Assembly: GCA_004000515.1 (NCBI GenBank)
Contig: CP034537.1
Span: 3,982,001-4,046,000, forward strand
From: Pseudomonas poae
Lineage (GTDB): Bacteria > Pseudomonadota > Gammaproteobacteria > Pseudomonadales > Pseudomonadaceae
Direction: 5' to 3'
Length of the DNA: 64,000 nucleotides
Within the stretch, counting starts at the first letter, position 1; each line of letters starts with the position of its first letter. Of the stretch, positions 27,419-39,386 are shown one piece after another. The notes under the pieces are model-generated. The model was not told the DNA's origin, ran no database searches, and saw nothing but the letters and a program-made list of their open reading frames with translations. Position numbers and translations under genes: made by a program.

Positions 27419-28545
27419 AACCACACATTCAACAGACGCGCGCCACGGGCACCGTCGTCGGCGCTGATCTGCCCGTTGCTGCTCAGGAAGCTGTGCCCGG
27501 CGGTGCCCAGGTCCCAGAACTGCCCACGCAGGAACACACTCATGCCCGCAGCGGCTTGGCTGATGGGTTGTTGGCTGATCAAGGTCAGGCGACGCCACGC
27601 TTCGCCCTCACTGAGTTCTTCGGGCCTGAGGCTGATTTCTGGCGGCGTGGATACGCTTTTGAAGCCGCGCCAAGGCCGGTCCCAAGTGTCGCGACCGAGT
27701 ACGAACGCCGGCACCGCAATCAATTGCGCGCCTTGCTCGTTGAGCTTGCGGTAGTTGTCGGGGTACCAACTGTCACTGCCAACCAGCACGCCCAAGCGCC
27801 CAGCCGGGGTGTCGACCACGCTCACGACGTTTTCGTCGCCGGGTGCGATAAACCCGCGCTCATCGTAGATCGGGTAGAGCTGGCGCTGGGGCTGGCCCAC
27901 GGGCAAGCCGTCGGCGTTGAACACCAGGCTGGCATTGAACAAAGCGCCATGGCCGACCTGCAATTGTCCTTGGCTCACACTTGGGTTGGGCAAGGCGATG
28001 GAGCCGGCCACCAGGGTGACGCCAAACTCCTTGGCCAGGCCGCCAAACAGCGCCTGGTAGTCGCGGGCCATGCCGGAAGCCTTCATGCGCAGGTAGGCGT
28101 CATCGGTGCGGTTGTCGCCGGTCGCGCTGATCCAGGCGCGGGCAAACTGCAGTGGATTACTGACTGACAACCAGTTCATCGCATCCTTTGCATGCAACGC
28201 CTGGTACACCTCATTCTTTTCGCCCTTGAGCATCAGCCAGGTGCCGATGTGCTCGGGCAGCACCACGATGGTCTTGTCGTTGATCAACCCCTGGTCGCGG
28301 GCCTTTTGCAGGTAGGCCGCGAGTTTCAGGTGCAGGCGCTCCAGGCTCTGGTAATCCGCCGGGAACAGCTCCGGCTGGATGCCCAGCAAGTTGCCGCGAT
28401 CGGCCGGCAGGCCTTCGTTCACGGCGAGGGTGATCCGCAGGTCCGACAGGTAATGCGCCACGGGGCGCTCCTGGGTCCAGACCAGATACGCGGCGATGGC
28501 GGCAACCAAGGCCAGGGAGACGGTAAAAGCTAGAAGTTTACGCAT
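27415..28545 (-). CDS. membrane-anchored nitrilase-superfamily protein lacking the catalytic Cys
   Basis: 376 residues. Residues 5-23 are a membrane anchor (LAFTVSLALVAAIAAYLVW) and the rest a carbon-nitrogen-hydrolase fold, probably periplasmic. The catalytic Glu is present (Glu98, VVLPEHIGTW), but the Lys position reads PQRQLYP (Arg221) and the Cys position reads VLVGSDSWYP (Gly256) where active members have an I-C-x-D motif. It therefore looks like a pseudo-amidase, perhaps a sensor. Its stop overlaps the AraC start (GTGA), suggesting joint action. ATG 28545 is chosen so that the protein starts at the anchor. Confidence 0.75.
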   Translation of the reverse strand: MRKLLAFTVSLALVAAIAAYLVWTQERPVAHYLSDLRITLAVNEGLPADRGNLLGIQPELFPADYQSLERLHLKLAAYLQKARDQGLINDKTIVVLPEHIGTWLMLKGEKNEVYQALHAKDAMNWLSVSNPLQFARAWISATGDNRTDDAYLRMKASGMARDYQALFGGLAKEFGVTLVAGSIALPNPSVSQGQLQVGHGALFNASLVFNADGLPVGQPQRQLYPIYDERGFIAPGDENVVSVVDTPAGRLGVLVGSDSWYPDNYRKLNEQGAQLIAVPAFVLGRDTWDRPWRGFKSVSTPPEISLRPEELSEGEAWRRLTLISQQPISQAAAGMSVFLRGQFWDLGTAGHSFLSSNGQISADDGARGARLLNVWL

Positions 28546-28697
28546 GGGGCAACAGACAACAGACCGTGTGCAGGGTTCGCCGACTAGGGTAGGGCCCGCG
28601 CAACGGATTGCCAAGGGGCGCTGTGCATTTGGATCAATAACTTGTCAGTTTCGGTCATTGAGCCGTCGTCCACTGCCTCTTAGTCTGTGGGACATAA

Positions 28698-30797
<2,100 letters not shown>

Positions 30798-30854
30798 GGC
30801 CAAAGGAGGGGCGGTGATAGACTACCGCCTCTTTTATGACGCAGATGCACTTCG

Positions 30855-31739
30855 ATGGGCCCCTTCGATTGGCTTCCCAATGCCCCGCTTGAACCCTTGC
30901 AGCTCGATTGGCTGCAAGGTGTGGAGTTGGCCGTGTTACGGCTGGACTGTATCGACCCGCTGATCAGCGGCAACAAGTGGTTCAAGCTCACCGGGCACTT
31001 GGCCCAAGCGCACTGCGCCCACGGCATCATCAGCCTGGGCGGTGCGTATTCCAATCACCTGCATGCGTTGGCGGCAGCGGGGAAACGCTTTGGTTTTCCC
31101 ACCGTCGGCCTGTTGCGCGGCAACCCTCAAGAAAACGCCACCATCCACGACCTGAAAGCCTTTGGCATGCAACTGCATTGGCTAGGCTATGGCGGCTATC
31201 GTGCGCGGCATGAGCCGGATTTCTGGCAACCGTGGCGCGAGCACTATCCGCATCTTCATCCAGTGCCCGAAGGCGGTGGCGGGCTTGCCGGTGCGGTCGG
31301 TTGCGGCGTGCTGCTCGAACAGGCGCGCGCGCAGTTGCACACGTTGGGCTGGGACGATTACGACGCGTGGTGGCTGGCGGCAGGTACGGGGACCACGCTG
31401 GCGGGGCTGGTGTTGGCGGAGGCGGGGGCGCACCCGGTTTACGGCGCCATGGCGGTGCCGGATGACCACGGTATCGCGCAGAACGTGCAGGCTATCGTGC
31501 AGGGTGAGTACGAGCTGTTCGACGCTAGCCGAGGCGGTTTCGCCAAGGTCGACCCGGTGTTGCTCGAGTTTATTCAAACCACGGAGCAAGCGTGCGGCTT
31601 GCCACTGGAGCCGCTCTACACCGGCAAAGCGCTGTTGGCATTGAAGCAGCAGGTCGAGGCCGGGCGCTTTCGCCCCGGCACTCGCCTGATCTTCATTCAT
31701 ACCGGCGGCCTGCAAGGCCGTCGAGGGTTTAATAGTTAG
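30855..31739 (+). CDS. PLP-dependent ACC deaminase/D-cysteine desulfhydrase family protein
   Basis: 294 residues of fold-type II PLP enzymes. The Schiff-base lysine is Lys41 (ISGNKWFKL), followed by the family motif ISLGGAYSNHLHALA and the phosphate-binding AAGTGTTLAGL. The C-terminus IFIHTGGLQGRRGF matches the HTGG signature of 1-aminocyclopropane-1-carboxylate deaminase and D-cysteine desulfhydrase. I cannot choose the substrate; many such short pseudomonad proteins are annotated only at family level. The start at 30855 has a weak ribosome-binding site. The 3' end overlaps cytochrome b561 by 11 bases, convergent. Confidence 0.85.
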   Translation: MGPFDWLPNAPLEPLQLDWLQGVELAVLRLDCIDPLISGNKWFKLTGHLAQAHCAHGIISLGGAYSNHLHALAAAGKRFGFPTVGLLRGNPQENATIHDLKAFGMQLHWLGYGGYRARHEPDFWQPWREHYPHLHPVPEGGGGLAGAVGCGVLLEQARAQLHTLGWDDYDAWWLAAGTGTTLAGLVLAEAGAHPVYGAMAVPDDHGIAQNVQAIVQGEYELFDASRGGFAKVDPVLLEFIQTTEQACGLPLEPLYTGKALLALKQQVEAGRFRPGTRLIFIHTGGLQGRRGFNS

Positions 31740-32286
31740 CGCGCTTACCCGGCATCATCCGCAACGCGGTGTTATCCCGCAGGATGTAGTGGTGATAGAT
31801 CCCCGCCAACGCGTGCAGCCCAATCAGCCAGTAACCGACCTTGCCGAACAGCACGTGCCAGCCTTCTATTTCCTTGGCCAGCGCCTTGTTTTCGGCGATC
31901 AATGGCGGCAACTCGATGCCGTAGAACATCACCGAATGCCCCTCGGCACTGACGATCAGCCAGCCGGCAATCGGCATGCCGATCATCAACGCGTACAACG
32001 CAAAGTGCATCAGGGTTGCCAACAGGCTTTGCCATTGCGGCGGTGCGGGCACGATCTTCGGTGCCATTCCCAGGCTGCGCGCAAACAGGCGCAGCCATAC
32101 CAGTACAAACACGGTGAGGCCGAACATGAAGTGCATTTCGACGATCAACGTTCGCCCACCACTGCCTTTGGGGAACTGCCCGCGTAACTCAATGCAGGCG
32201 TAGACCACTGCCAGCAGCACCACCATCAACCAGTGCAACGCAATCGACATGGTGCTGTAACGCGTATCGGAGTTTTTCCACGGCAT
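31729..32286 (-). CDS. cytochrome b561-family membrane protein
   Basis: 185 residues with four membrane helices: IALHWLMVVLLAVVYACIEL, MHFMFGLTVFVLVWLRLFARSL, LLATLMHFALYALMIGMPIAGWLIV and FGKVGYWLIGLHALAGIYHHYIL. The four heme-ligand His residues of the family are in place (LHWL, MHFM, MHFALY, GLHALAGIYHH). It would move electrons between quinone and a periplasmic partner such as superoxide or peroxide. GAGGA precedes ATG 32286. A second, different b561 gene lies at 47713. Confidence 0.9.
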   Translation of the reverse strand: MPWKNSDTRYSTMSIALHWLMVVLLAVVYACIELRGQFPKGSGGRTLIVEMHFMFGLTVFVLVWLRLFARSLGMAPKIVPAPPQWQSLLATLMHFALYALMIGMPIAGWLIVSAEGHSVMFYGIELPPLIAENKALAKEIEGWHVLFGKVGYWLIGLHALAGIYHHYILRDNTALRMMPGKRANY

Positions 32287-32399
32287 CGCTGTGTTCCTCA
32301 CTCATCAGGGCAAACCTCCGTTCTTTGGCGACGGAGTCCTTTAACTGTATGCCGGTTTTGAGCGCTTTGCCTGGCGCAATGCCGTTGTCTTGACCTCTA

Positions 32400-33226
32400 T
32401 CAGTGGCTTTGCGGCATTTCACCGCGGGCCAGGCGCAGGTTGATATCGGCGATCACCGCTGGCAGCTCGTTGATGGTGTCGATCAGGTAGTGCGGGCGTG
32501 AACCTTCGAACATCGTTTCGATGCGCGTGCGTTCGCTCGCCAAGGTCGCGGCGTCCAGGGCGCGGAACTGCTCGTAGGTCAGGCCCAGCGCGTTGCCGGA
32601 GCAGGTCAACGCCACGGTCCACATCCCCGCGCGGCGACCTTCGAGGATGCCCGGCACGGTGTCGTCGACCTTCACGCAGGCCGCCACATCATCAATGCCC
32701 AAGGCAATCACGTTGGCCAGGGCCTGGGCCGGCCAAGGGCGACCGTTGGGCACCTCGTCGGTGGCCACCACGTGGTCGGCGATATAGCCGTTGGTGGCGG
32801 CCAGGGCGACCACTTTGTCCATGACTTGCTTGGGGTAACCGGAGCAGGAACCGATCTTGATCCCGTTCAGGCGCAGCCGCGCAATGGTGTCGAGGGCGCC
32901 GGGAATCAGGGCCGAGTGCTCGGCGATCTTCTCGATTTGCAGTGGCATGAAGCGCTGGTAGATCGCGGTCACGTCATCATCCGTCGGCTTACGGCCGAAG
33001 GCCTTGCGGTAGCGTTCAGCAACCTGCGGCTGGTCGCAGAGGGTACGGATATGGTCCCACTTGCCCATGCCCATCGGGCCACGGGCTTCGTCGATGGACA
33101 CCTGTACGTCGAACTCGGCAAACGCCTCGACAAAAATCTGCGTGGGGGCGAAGGAGCCGAAGTCGACCACGGTGCCGGCCCAGTCGAGGATCACCGCTTG
33201 CAGGGTGTTGGGTTTTGATAGTTCAT
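32400..33226 (-). CDS. phnX: phosphonoacetaldehyde hydrolase (phosphonatase), one apparent frameshift
   Basis: 275 residues, HAD-family enzyme cleaving the C-P bond of phosphonoacetaldehyde. Motif I is LDWAGT (nucleophile Asp15), with Schiff-base Lys56 in [11 protein letters not shown] and the later [10 protein letters not shown] and [10 protein letters not shown] motifs. The ATG at 33226 overlaps the phnW stop as ATGA. One C (coding strand) must be added near 33210 so that [18 protein letters not shown] is read, which gives the same length as the P. aeruginosa protein. Second gene of the phnWX operon. Confidence 0.92.
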
Positions 33227-34348
33227 GCGTGTGCTCCAGAAGAAGAAAGGGTGATGCCCATGGCCTGCAAGGCGTGTGCAATGGCGGTGACGGCGGCGTG
33301 CATGTCGGTGGCATCGACGTGGCCGATGCAGCCCACGCGGAAGGTGTCCACTTGGGTCAATTTGCCCGGATACAAGATAAAACCCTTGGCCTTGACCCGT
33401 TCGTAGAACGCCTTGAACTGGTAGCGCGGGTCCTGTGGCGCGTGAAAGGTCACGATGATCGGCGCCTGGATCGCTTCGGGCAGGAAGCTGCGCAGGCCCA
33501 GTTCGGCCATACCGTCCAGCAGCGCCTGACAGTTACGCGCATAACGTTGATGACGCGCGGGCAAGCCGCCTTCTTCAGCGTATTGCAGCAGCGCTTCGTG
33601 CAGGGCTGCGACCACGTGCGTCGGCGGGGTGAAACGCCACTGGCCGGTCTTGGTCATGTAGGCGTGCTGGTCGAACAGGTCCATCGCCAGCGAGTGGCAG
33701 TTGCCTTGGGCGGCGGACAGCGCCTGTTTGTCGGCGAACACAAAACCCATGCCTGGCACACCTTCCAGGCATTTGCCCGAAGCCGCGATCAGCGCGTCGA
33801 ACGGCACGGCACGTGCATCGATCGGCAGTGCGCCGAAGGAGCTCATGGCGTCGATGATCAGGCGCTTGCCGTGGCGTTTCACGACTTGGGCGATTTCGGG
33901 CAGCGGGTTGAGGATGCCGGTGCTGGTTTCGCAGTGGATCAACGCGACGTGGGTGATGGCCTTGTCGGCGTGCAGCAGGCGGTCCACGTCGGTTGCGTTG
34001 GTGGGTTCGTCTTCGGCGGTTTCAAAGGTACTGAACTCACGTCCCAGCACGTGGCAGATGTTCGCCAGGCGTTTGCCGTAGGCGCCGTTGATCAGTACCA
34101 GAACCTTGCCATTGCGCGGCACCAGCGTACCGATGGCGGCCTCGACGGCGAAGGTGCCGCTGCCCTGCAACGGCACGCAATGGTGGCTGTCGGCGCCGTC
34201 GATGATTGCCAGCAATTGCTCGCAGACGCTGGCGGTGAGCTGGTTGAAGCGCTCGTCCATGAACCCCAGTCCACCATCATCGCCTGGCGGGTACGGGCGG
34301 AGGTGGTCAGGGGCCGGGAGTGAGCAGGATGGGCGCAGCGGTGGTCAT
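33223..34348 (-). CDS. phnW: 2-aminoethylphosphonate:pyruvate transaminase, two apparent frameshifts
   Basis: About 375 residues; converts 2-aminoethylphosphonate to phosphonoacetaldehyde, the PhnX substrate. After adding one base at 34310-34313 and one at 34257-34258 the N-terminus reads [20 protein letters not shown] and [17 protein letters not shown], the canonical start. The PLP lysine is in [12 protein letters not shown], with the phosphate-binding [14 protein letters not shown] near the start. The frame from 34260 to the stop is intact. It is divergent from a LysR gene and overlaps phnX by 4 bases. The pathway lets the cell use phosphonate as P or N source. Confidence 0.93.
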
Positions 34349-34458
34349 CACAAATCCTCGCAAAGCTTTGGCTGAATCTACGGCGCCTAAATTGCAGTTT
34401 GGCTTGTCATCAATCAAATTGTTTGTTGTTATGCGAGCTATCAGTGAGGCCGATAGCT

Positions 34459-35315
34459 ATGAACCTGTTCCAACTGCGTGCATTCGATGCCGTGGCCCGC
34501 GAGGGCAGTTTTACCCGTGCGGCGGCGCGGCTGTTTATCAGCCAACCTGCGGTGACCGGGCATATCAAAGCCCTCGAGGAGCACTACCAGATCCCGTTGC
34601 TGCGCCGCACCGCCAGGTGCGTGGAGTTGACCGAGGAGGGCGCACGACTGGCGGCGATTACCCGGGCCATCTTTGGCCTGGTGGACGAAGCGCAGACCCT
34701 GCTGGAGGCCAATCGTCAATTACTGACCGGGCGTCTGGAAGTGGCGGCGGACGGCCCGCACCTGGTGATGCCGATGATCGCCAGCCTGCGGGCGCGCTAC
34801 CCCGGCATCACCGTCAACCTGCGTTTGGGCAATGCCCAGGAAACCTTGGCGGCGCTGCTGTCCGAGCACGCGGACGTGGCGGTGCTCACCGAGGTGGAAC
34901 CGCGCAGCGGCCTGCATCTGCAGCCCTTGAGCAAATCGCGAATCTGCGCCTTGGTGCCGGCCAATCATCCATGGGCGGCGCAGTCCGGGGCATCGACCTC
35001 GCGCAATTGAACGAAGTGATCATGGTGCTGCGCGAACCCAGTTCCATCACCCGGCGCACCTTCGATGACGCCTGCCAGGCCGCCGGTGTGCAGCCCAAGG
35101 TGCTGCTGGAGTTGGACAGCCGCGAGGCGGTCACCGAGGCGGTTGCCGCTGAGTTGGGGATTGGGGTGGTGTCGTCGATGGAGGTGAGCCCGGACCCGCG
35201 AGTCAAGGCCATCCCGCTACAGGGTAACGGGCTGGTCAACCGGCACATGCTTGGCTGCATGGAGCGCCGCCGCTCATTGCGCCTGATCCAGGCGTTTTTC
35301 GAGTGGGTGCCTTGA
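34459..35315 (+). CDS. LysR-family regulator, probably of phnWX, one apparent frameshift
   Basis: 285 residues after adding one G at 34987-34990 (WAAQSGGIDLAQLNEV). N-terminal winged helix: NLFQLRAFDAVAREGSFTRAAARLFISQPAVTGHIKALEEHYQIPLL. The effector domain follows (GRLEVAADGPHLVMPMIASLRARYPGITVNLRLGN). Divergent placement 110 bases from phnW, as in P. aeruginosa, suggests that it activates phnWX when 2-aminoethylphosphonate is present. ATG 34459 is chosen from homology; the earlier in-frame start at 34399 lies in the promoter region. Confidence 0.85.
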
Positions 35316-35415
35316 TGGTTTTTTGGTGGATCGATGGGTTTTTGCGCTATAAACTCTGCCCCCAAAGCGCCGGCCAGTAGACGTTTGGGCGCGATGGACG
35401 AAAAGAGAGTGAGTC

Positions 35416-36122
35416 ATGGGCGCACAGTGGAAAGTCAAACATAAAGAAGCGGCATCCAATGCCAAGGGCAAGATCTTCGGCAAGCTGGTGAAAGAAATCA
35501 CCATCGCCGCACGCAACGGTGCCGACACCGCGACCAACGCCCACCTGCGTCTGGTGGTGGAGCAGGCCAAAAAGGCCTCGATGCCCAAGGAAACACTGGA
35601 ACGCGCCATCAAGAAAGGTGCAGGCCTGCTGGGTGAAACCGTGCAGTACCACCGTGTGACCTACGAAGGGTTCGCCCCGCACCAGGTGCCGTTGATCGTC
35701 GAGTGCGTGACCGACAACATCAACCGTACCGTGGCGGAAATCCGCGTGGCGTTCCGCAAAGGGCAACTGGGGCTTCCGGCTCCGTGTCCTGGGACTTCAA
35801 CCACGTTGGCCTGATCGAAGCCTCGCCGGACACCCCGGACGCTGACCCGGAAATGGCCGCTATCGAAGCCGGTGCCCAGGATTTCGAAGACGGCGAAGAA
35901 GAAGGCAGCACCTTGTTCATCACCGAGACCACCGACCTGGATGCCGTGCAGAAGGCGTTGCCGGAGCAGGGTTTCACCGTGCTGTCGGCCAAGCTGGGCT
36001 ACATCGCGAAGAACCCGGTGAGCGGGTTGACCGATGAGCAGATGGCTGAGGTTGAGGCCTTCCTGGAAGGTTTGGACAACCACGATGACGTGCAGGATAT
36101 GTTCGTCGGGCTGGCTGGCTAA
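35416..36122 (+). CDS. YebC/PmpR-family protein, one apparent frameshift
   Basis: 235 residues after adding one G at 35769-35772 ([19 protein letters not shown]). It starts [23 protein letters not shown]; then [19 protein letters not shown], and an acidic C-terminal domain ([16 protein letters not shown]). The family includes DNA-binding regulators and, more recently, factors acting on ribosomes at proline stretches. The N-terminus ([10 protein letters not shown] rather than GHSKWANIKH) places it in the second subgroup, like E. coli YeeN, and the primary yebC is expected elsewhere, near ruvC. Confidence 0.85.
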
Positions 36123-36148
36123 GCAACTGGAGTCAATGCTTGACCAGT

Positions 36149-36236
36149 GTGGGAGCTGGCTTGCCTGCGATAGCGGAGTGTCAGCTTTCACATCTGTGAC
36201 TGATAGACCGCTATCGCAGGCAAGCCAGCTCCCACA
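36149..36236. repeat. REPIN
   Basis: GTGGGAGCTGGCTTGCC and an inverted copy GGCAAGCCAGCTCCCAC, with GCGATAGCGG/CCGCTATCGC also paired, so nearly the whole element is one imperfect palindrome. It lies between the convergent YebC-like and kinase genes. Confidence 0.85.
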
Positions 36237-36252
36237 TTTCGATTGGGTTTAT

Positions 36253-37544
36253 TCAGGCAGACTGCAGCAACGCTTCAATTTCCTCGAAACCAGGCCGCGC
36301 CAATACATCCGGCTGACAGCATCTGTCCCTTAGCGCCAGCAGCTCCCCACTCACCCCCGCTTCAACCCGCTCCAACAACTCCCCCAACAACACCCCCGAA
36401 CGCCCGCACTTCAATGCGTTGCAGCGCGCGGGTTTCCAAGGTGTCCGCCGTGGCATGGAACGACGCCGCGCCAAAGTCCCCCAGCAAGCAATCGCCCGCT
36501 TCATTCCACAGGATATTGTGGCCATACAGGTCGCCATGGGTGATGCCGTGCCGGTGCAGGTGCGCCGCTACCGAGGCAATCCCCGGGTCATACGCAACGC
36601 CACCTCGATGCTGAAACGGGTGTCGGGCGCATAGATATCGCGGGTGCACGAGGCCAGGCTCGGCAGGGCGGCGAGGTTGCGGTAGCTCGGGTCGATCAGT
36701 TCCATCACCAGCGCGGCTTGGTCATCCGGATGGCCGACTACGCGGCCTTCCACCTTGATCAAGTTGGGGTGCAGCCCGGCGGCAATGCACGCCTGCATTT
36801 CGTGCAGCGGCGAGCCGTCGCTGGTGATGGTGCCCTTATAGAGTTTCACCGCCACGGGCTTGCCCGAGGCTTTCCACAAGGCCTTGCGGATGACCCCAGA
36901 GGCGCCTTCGCCCAGAACTTCGGCCAGGTCCAGCTCGGCCCATGGGATGTTCGGCGTCGCATCGTCAGCCTGAACTTCAACCGCCATTTCCACTGGATTA
37001 CCGGCGTAGGCCAGCCAGGTCAGGCTTGGCAGCGCCAGCAGCCATTGCGGCAGTTGGGTGAAACGGTTGGACGCGATGCGCAGCAGTTCGAGGTTGTGGC
37101 AGTTGGCCAGGCTTTGCGGCAATTGCGCCAGATGATTGCCGGCGAGCATGAGCTTTTGCAGCAAAGGTCGCGCGCCCAGCTCATCGGGCAATTGGCTGAT
37201 CTGGTTGTCGGTGAGGATCAACCAACGCAGCAGAGGCGGCAGCGCGGCAGCGGGTACAAGGCTGATCTGGTTGGCCTTGAAGCCGATCATGCTCAGCTTG
37301 GCGCATTGGCCCAGGCATTCCGGCAACGTGGTAAAGGCGTTGTCCGAGCAAAACAGCACACGCAGATGGGGCAGGCGGTGCAGGTCATCGGGCAGGCTGC
37401 TCAGGGCGTTGCCGCTGAGGTTGAGGATTTCCAGGAGTCGGCCAGTTCGAAGATTTCCCGGGGGAATTCGGTCAGCCCGCAGGACAGGTCCAGGCGCGTG
37501 ATGCCAGTCAGTTGGCCGGCTTTGAGTTGGGCGAGGGTATGCAT
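36253..37544 (-). CDS. leucine-rich-repeat protein kinase-like protein, three apparent frameshifts
   Basis: About 430 residues after three corrections: one base added at 37433, one added at 36581-36584 and one removed at 36393-36397. N-terminal leucine-rich repeats of about 23 residues (LPxxLxxLxxLxxLxLxxNxL pattern: FTTLPECLGQCAKLSMIGF, QISQLPDELGARPLLQKLML, HLAQLPQSLANCHNLELLRI) fill residues 1-190. A Hanks-type kinase domain follows with a glycine loop LGEGASGVIRKAL, the ATP lysine in VAVKLYKG, a catalytic loop HGDLYGHN and the DFG motif GDFGAAS. All catalytic residues seem present. The target is unknown. Convergent with yebC-like gene; the ATPase gene is upstream on the same strand, with about 40 bases between. 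Confidence 0.78.
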
Positions 37545-37583
37545 GAACAACGCGATCTCAGGGCAATGGGGCGTGAATGGCGC

Positions 37584-38681
37584 TCATGATACCGGGGCGG
37601 CCTGCGGGTTGGCTTGTTGTAATTGACCCAGGCGGCTGGCGGTGCGGGCAAGGTCGATGGCCTGGCCATGCAACGCGTGTTCAAGCGGCTGCTCGCCGAT
37701 CAGGATCAGGTGCTTGTCCTTGTCGTAGAGCACGTCCACCAGGTTGATAAAGCGTTGCTGCACGGCAATCGGGCACTCCGCCAGGTGGGGCAGGCCGTCG
37801 ATGATCCAGTGGTCGAAGTCCTGACACAACAGCAGATAGTCCATCACCGCCGTCAGTTGCTCGCACAGGTCGTTGAACGTGAAGGCGATGGAGCGACCTT
37901 GCTCGCGGCGGCAGCGTAATTGGCGGTTGCCGACCGCCAGGGGCTGCGCCGGGCAATCGGCAGCAGGGAGGCCAAGTGTTTCACGTTGGCTGGCGGTGCC
38001 CGGCCACACGTATTTGCCAGTGGTGAAACGTTGCGTGCTCTGGGCCTGAGGCAGGCTGCGAAAGTCTTGCGGCGAGCTGACCTCCAGCACGTCCATGCGC
38101 GCAGCAATCAGGTCGATCACTGGCTTGAAACGTTCGTGGTACAGGGGATTGGGCAGCAGCCCTTCGGGTGGGTAGTTGGAGGTCACCAGTACCAGTACCC
38201 CGCGTTCGAACAGCGCCTTGAACAGGCGTGTAATGAGCATCGCATCGCCGATGTCATGGACGTGGAACTCGTCAAAACAAAGCACCCGGCAACCTGCCAG
38301 TAGCTCATCCAGGGTGACGGCGAGAGCGTCGGATTGTTGGCGATGGCGGAACATGCCCTGGTGCAGTCGGGCGAAAAAATCGTGGAAGTGCACGCGTTGT
38401 TTTTCCGGCAGAGGCAACGCCTGGAAAAAACCATCCAGCAGCCAGCTTTTGCCACGTCCCACTGGCCCGTGCAGATACAGGCTGCGCGCGGGCTGGCCGG
38501 CGAGCAGGCGCTGGGTCTCGCGGGCCAGGGCATTGATAGCCGAGGTCTGGCCGACGCTGAGGGTGTAGCCCTGCTGCTCGGCTTTTTTCTGAAAAAAAGC
38601 TGGAATGGGCGAGGCGTCGAGTGTGTCGGTTTTTTTGCGAACAAACGACGGATCAGGGAACGCGCGGCCAAGGCAAGTCAC
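37584..38681 (-). CDS. AFG1/ZapE-family ATPase
   Basis: About 365 residues of the AFG1 family; ZapE links to the divisome in E. coli. Walker A GPVGRGKSWLLDGFF, Walker B RVLCFDEFHVHDIGDAM, and the family segments VLVLVTSNYPPEGLLPNPLYHERFKP and IAFTFNDLCEQLTAVMDYL. The core is intact. The N-terminus is doubtful: GTG 38681 opens the frame, but an A-run at about 38630 may have lost one base, and the other frame reads LAARSLIRRLFAKK. Pseudomonads often have two AFG1 paralogues, so I do not assign zapE. Confidence 0.82.
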   Translation of the reverse strand: MTCLGRAFPDPSFVRKKTDTLDASPIPAFFQKKAEQQGYTLSVGQTSAINALARETQRLLAGQPARSLYLHGPVGRGKSWLLDGFFQALPLPEKQRVHFHDFFARLHQGMFRHRQQSDALAVTLDELLAGCRVLCFDEFHVHDIGDAMLITRLFKALFERGVLVLVTSNYPPEGLLPNPLYHERFKPVIDLIAARMDVLEVSSPQDFRSLPQAQSTQRFTTGKYVWPGTASQRETLGLPAADCPAQPLAVGNRQLRCRREQGRSIAFTFNDLCEQLTAVMDYLLLCQDFDHWIIDGLPHLAECPIAVQQRFINLVDVLYDKDKHLILIGEQPLEHALHGQAIDLARTASRLGQLQQANPQAAPVS

Positions 38682-38859
38682 TCTGCATTTCAGTGGTCGC
38701 TCACTTTAGGGCGCTCATCGCGATTTGACCAATAGAGAAGGGCGCGCCCAGCTATCTCGAAACGGCATGCCGTCGGTGCATTTCCCCGAACACTGGCAGA
38801 TTCCCGCTGACTGACTAACCTCTTACAACGTAGTCACCCCTGTACAAGGATTTGGGGCT

Positions 38860-39386
38860 GTGAAGGGACGAGCAGTAGGGTTAGTCATGAGCGCGATGCT
38901 CTGCAACACGGCTTACGGCGCACAACTGCAGGTTGAGGTGCGTATTGACGTGCAGCGGGGCTGCCAGTTGGTGGGCATGACCCGCGAGGCGGGTATCGAG
39001 CAACTTGGCGTATTGGATTTCGGCAGCGGCCCGCGTCTGGATGACCCGGCCGGGCCCCTGAGTGCGGCCTTGATCAGCCAGCGCCAGCCACGCCTGAGTG
39101 CAACCCCGACACGCCTTACCAGATGCGTGTCGACGGCGGACTGCATGGTGGCACCGGTGAAGTGCGTTACCTGAGCGCCGCCGTTCCTTCGAGCAAACCC
39201 ATTCCCTATCGTATCTACGCCGATGCTGCACGGCGTATCCCGTTGCCGGTGGATGTACCGCTCAGCGGTCGTGTACCGGATTCCGGCAGTGTCGACTTGC
39301 CACTATACGGCCGCATCGAACCGCTCAAGGACATTCCCGCCGCCGGTCGTTATTCCGACCTGCTCAAGGTCACGGTCACATGGTGA
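38860..39386 (+). CDS. Csu-type pilin (spore coat U domain), subunit 1, one apparent frameshift
   Basis: About 175 residues after adding one G at 39096 (CGC-CTG-GAG-TGC). The signal ends AYG-AQ. The mature part has the SCPU pattern: LQVEVRIDVQRGCQLVG, LGVLDFGSGPRLDD, IPYRIYADAARRIPLPV, PLSGRVPDSG and the donor-strand end RYSDLLKVTVTW. First gene of the pilus operon; GTG start at 38860 with AAGGA upstream. It probably forms part of the rod or the base of the fibre; the role of each subunit is not deducible here. Confidence 0.8.

Noticed and set aside
38690..38859. Sigma54 or sigma70 promoter before the pilus operon
   Set aside because: TGGCAGATTCCCGCTG and TTGACC...TATCTC resemble the consensus elements only with wrong bases or a 22-base spacer.
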